From Oscillospiraceae bacterium (GTDB lineage: Bacteria; Bacillota; Clostridia; Oscillospirales; Oscillospiraceae), in NCBI GenBank assembly GCA_031280855.1, contig JAITGH010000135.1:1-5535 (forward strand): a DNA stretch of 5,535 bases. Direction: 5' to 3'. The translations under genes and the position numbers were made by a program. Shown here one piece after another: positions 5,391 to 5,535 of the stretch. The notes beneath the pieces are model-generated. The model saw nothing but the letters and a program-made list of their open reading frames with translations, did no database searches and was not told the origin of the DNA. The stretch's first letter is position 1; each line of letters begins with the position of its first letter.

Positions 5391-5436
5391 TGCTTCACCT
5401 CTGCGCTTGCGCCGTAACCCCCGTCCCCTAATTCCT
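5347..5436. repeat. Tandem duplication, two 45-bp units
   Basis: Units 5347-5391 and 5392-5436 share an identical 25-bp 3' part, copies at 5367-5391 and 5412-5436. Each runs from CCGTAACCCCC through GTCCCC to TAATTCCT. The 5' parts are diverged but alignable without gaps (both contain TCACCTC). The shared 3' ends carry the CTAATTCC word that is inverted relative to 5277-5299. There is no target-site duplication or open frame. It looks like a slippage or repeat-expansion product in an intergenic region. Confidence 0.8.
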
Positions 5437-5450
5437 CCAGACCCGCCGCA

Positions 5451-5534
5451 CTAGATCCGATACCACCTTCCCATTATTACCGAAGACAACACATCCGGGT
5501 CGCGGTAGGCAGTGGCCCCGGCGTCCACGGCCCC
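5451..5534 (-). CDS. Possible 3' end of an unidentified gene (partial, weak)
   Basis: Reading the minus strand inward from the right edge, one frame gives 27 codons ending at TAG (5453-5451), with a C-terminus such as VIMGRWYRI. The composition looks protein-like (GAVDAGATAYRDPDVLSS then the end above). No family is recognised and the stretch is too short to be sure. Another minus frame is also open here, so the choice is tentative. It contains two GGCC sites and the only CTAG I found in the window, unlike the trp region. If real, this gene would run toward the trp promoter and end about 330 bp before it, convergent with the plus-strand promoter at 5235-5263. Confidence 0.25.
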   Translation of the reverse strand, partial: GAVDAGATAYRDPDVLSSVIMGRWYRI

Positions 5535-5535
5535 A

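Overview
The window holds most of a tryptophan biosynthesis operon, read on the minus strand as trpE-trpG-trpD-trpC-trpF-trpB. The leader and promoter lie near the right end, and trpB runs off the left edge after 50 codons. The proteins cover chorismate to anthranilate (TrpE and TrpG), phosphoribosyl transfer (TrpD), isomerisation (TrpF), ring closure to indole-3-glycerol phosphate (TrpC) and the start of the tryptophan synthase beta chain. All key catalytic residues I could check are present, so the pathway looks functional. Gene order, unfused genes and a T-box leader suggest Bacillota, most likely a Clostridia-type organism with an unusually GC-rich genome. The genus cannot be named from this window.

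Layout on the minus strand, right to left: a textbook sigma-70/SigA promoter (5096-5124); a T-box riboswitch leader of about 320 nt with a UGG specifier, a canonical T-box sequence and mutually exclusive antiterminator and terminator (4767-5089); trpE (3255-4715); trpG (2686-3258); a 153-nt gap; trpD (1513-2532); trpC (728-1516); trpF (147-734); trpB (1-150, partial). Four of the five gene junctions overlap by 4 or 7 nt, so translation is probably coupled. The trpG/trpD junction is the exception. Its gap has imperfect terminal inverted repeats, an internal palindrome and flanking direct repeats, and looks like a small MITE-like insertion into a formerly tight junction.

From 5102 to 5450 there is no convincing gene. 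This stretch holds a second, plus-strand promoter with perfect consensus boxes (5235-5263), possible operator-like repeats between the two promoters, and a block of inverted and tandem repeats (5277-5436) that could fold as RNA. The last 85 bases may be the 3' end of another minus-strand gene, but this is weak.

A window-wide oddity is that GGCC does not occur anywhere in positions 1-5513, although roughly 70 GGC triplets are present. It then occurs twice in the last 22 bases. This looks like genome-level avoidance of a GGCC site, with a possible change of origin near the right edge.
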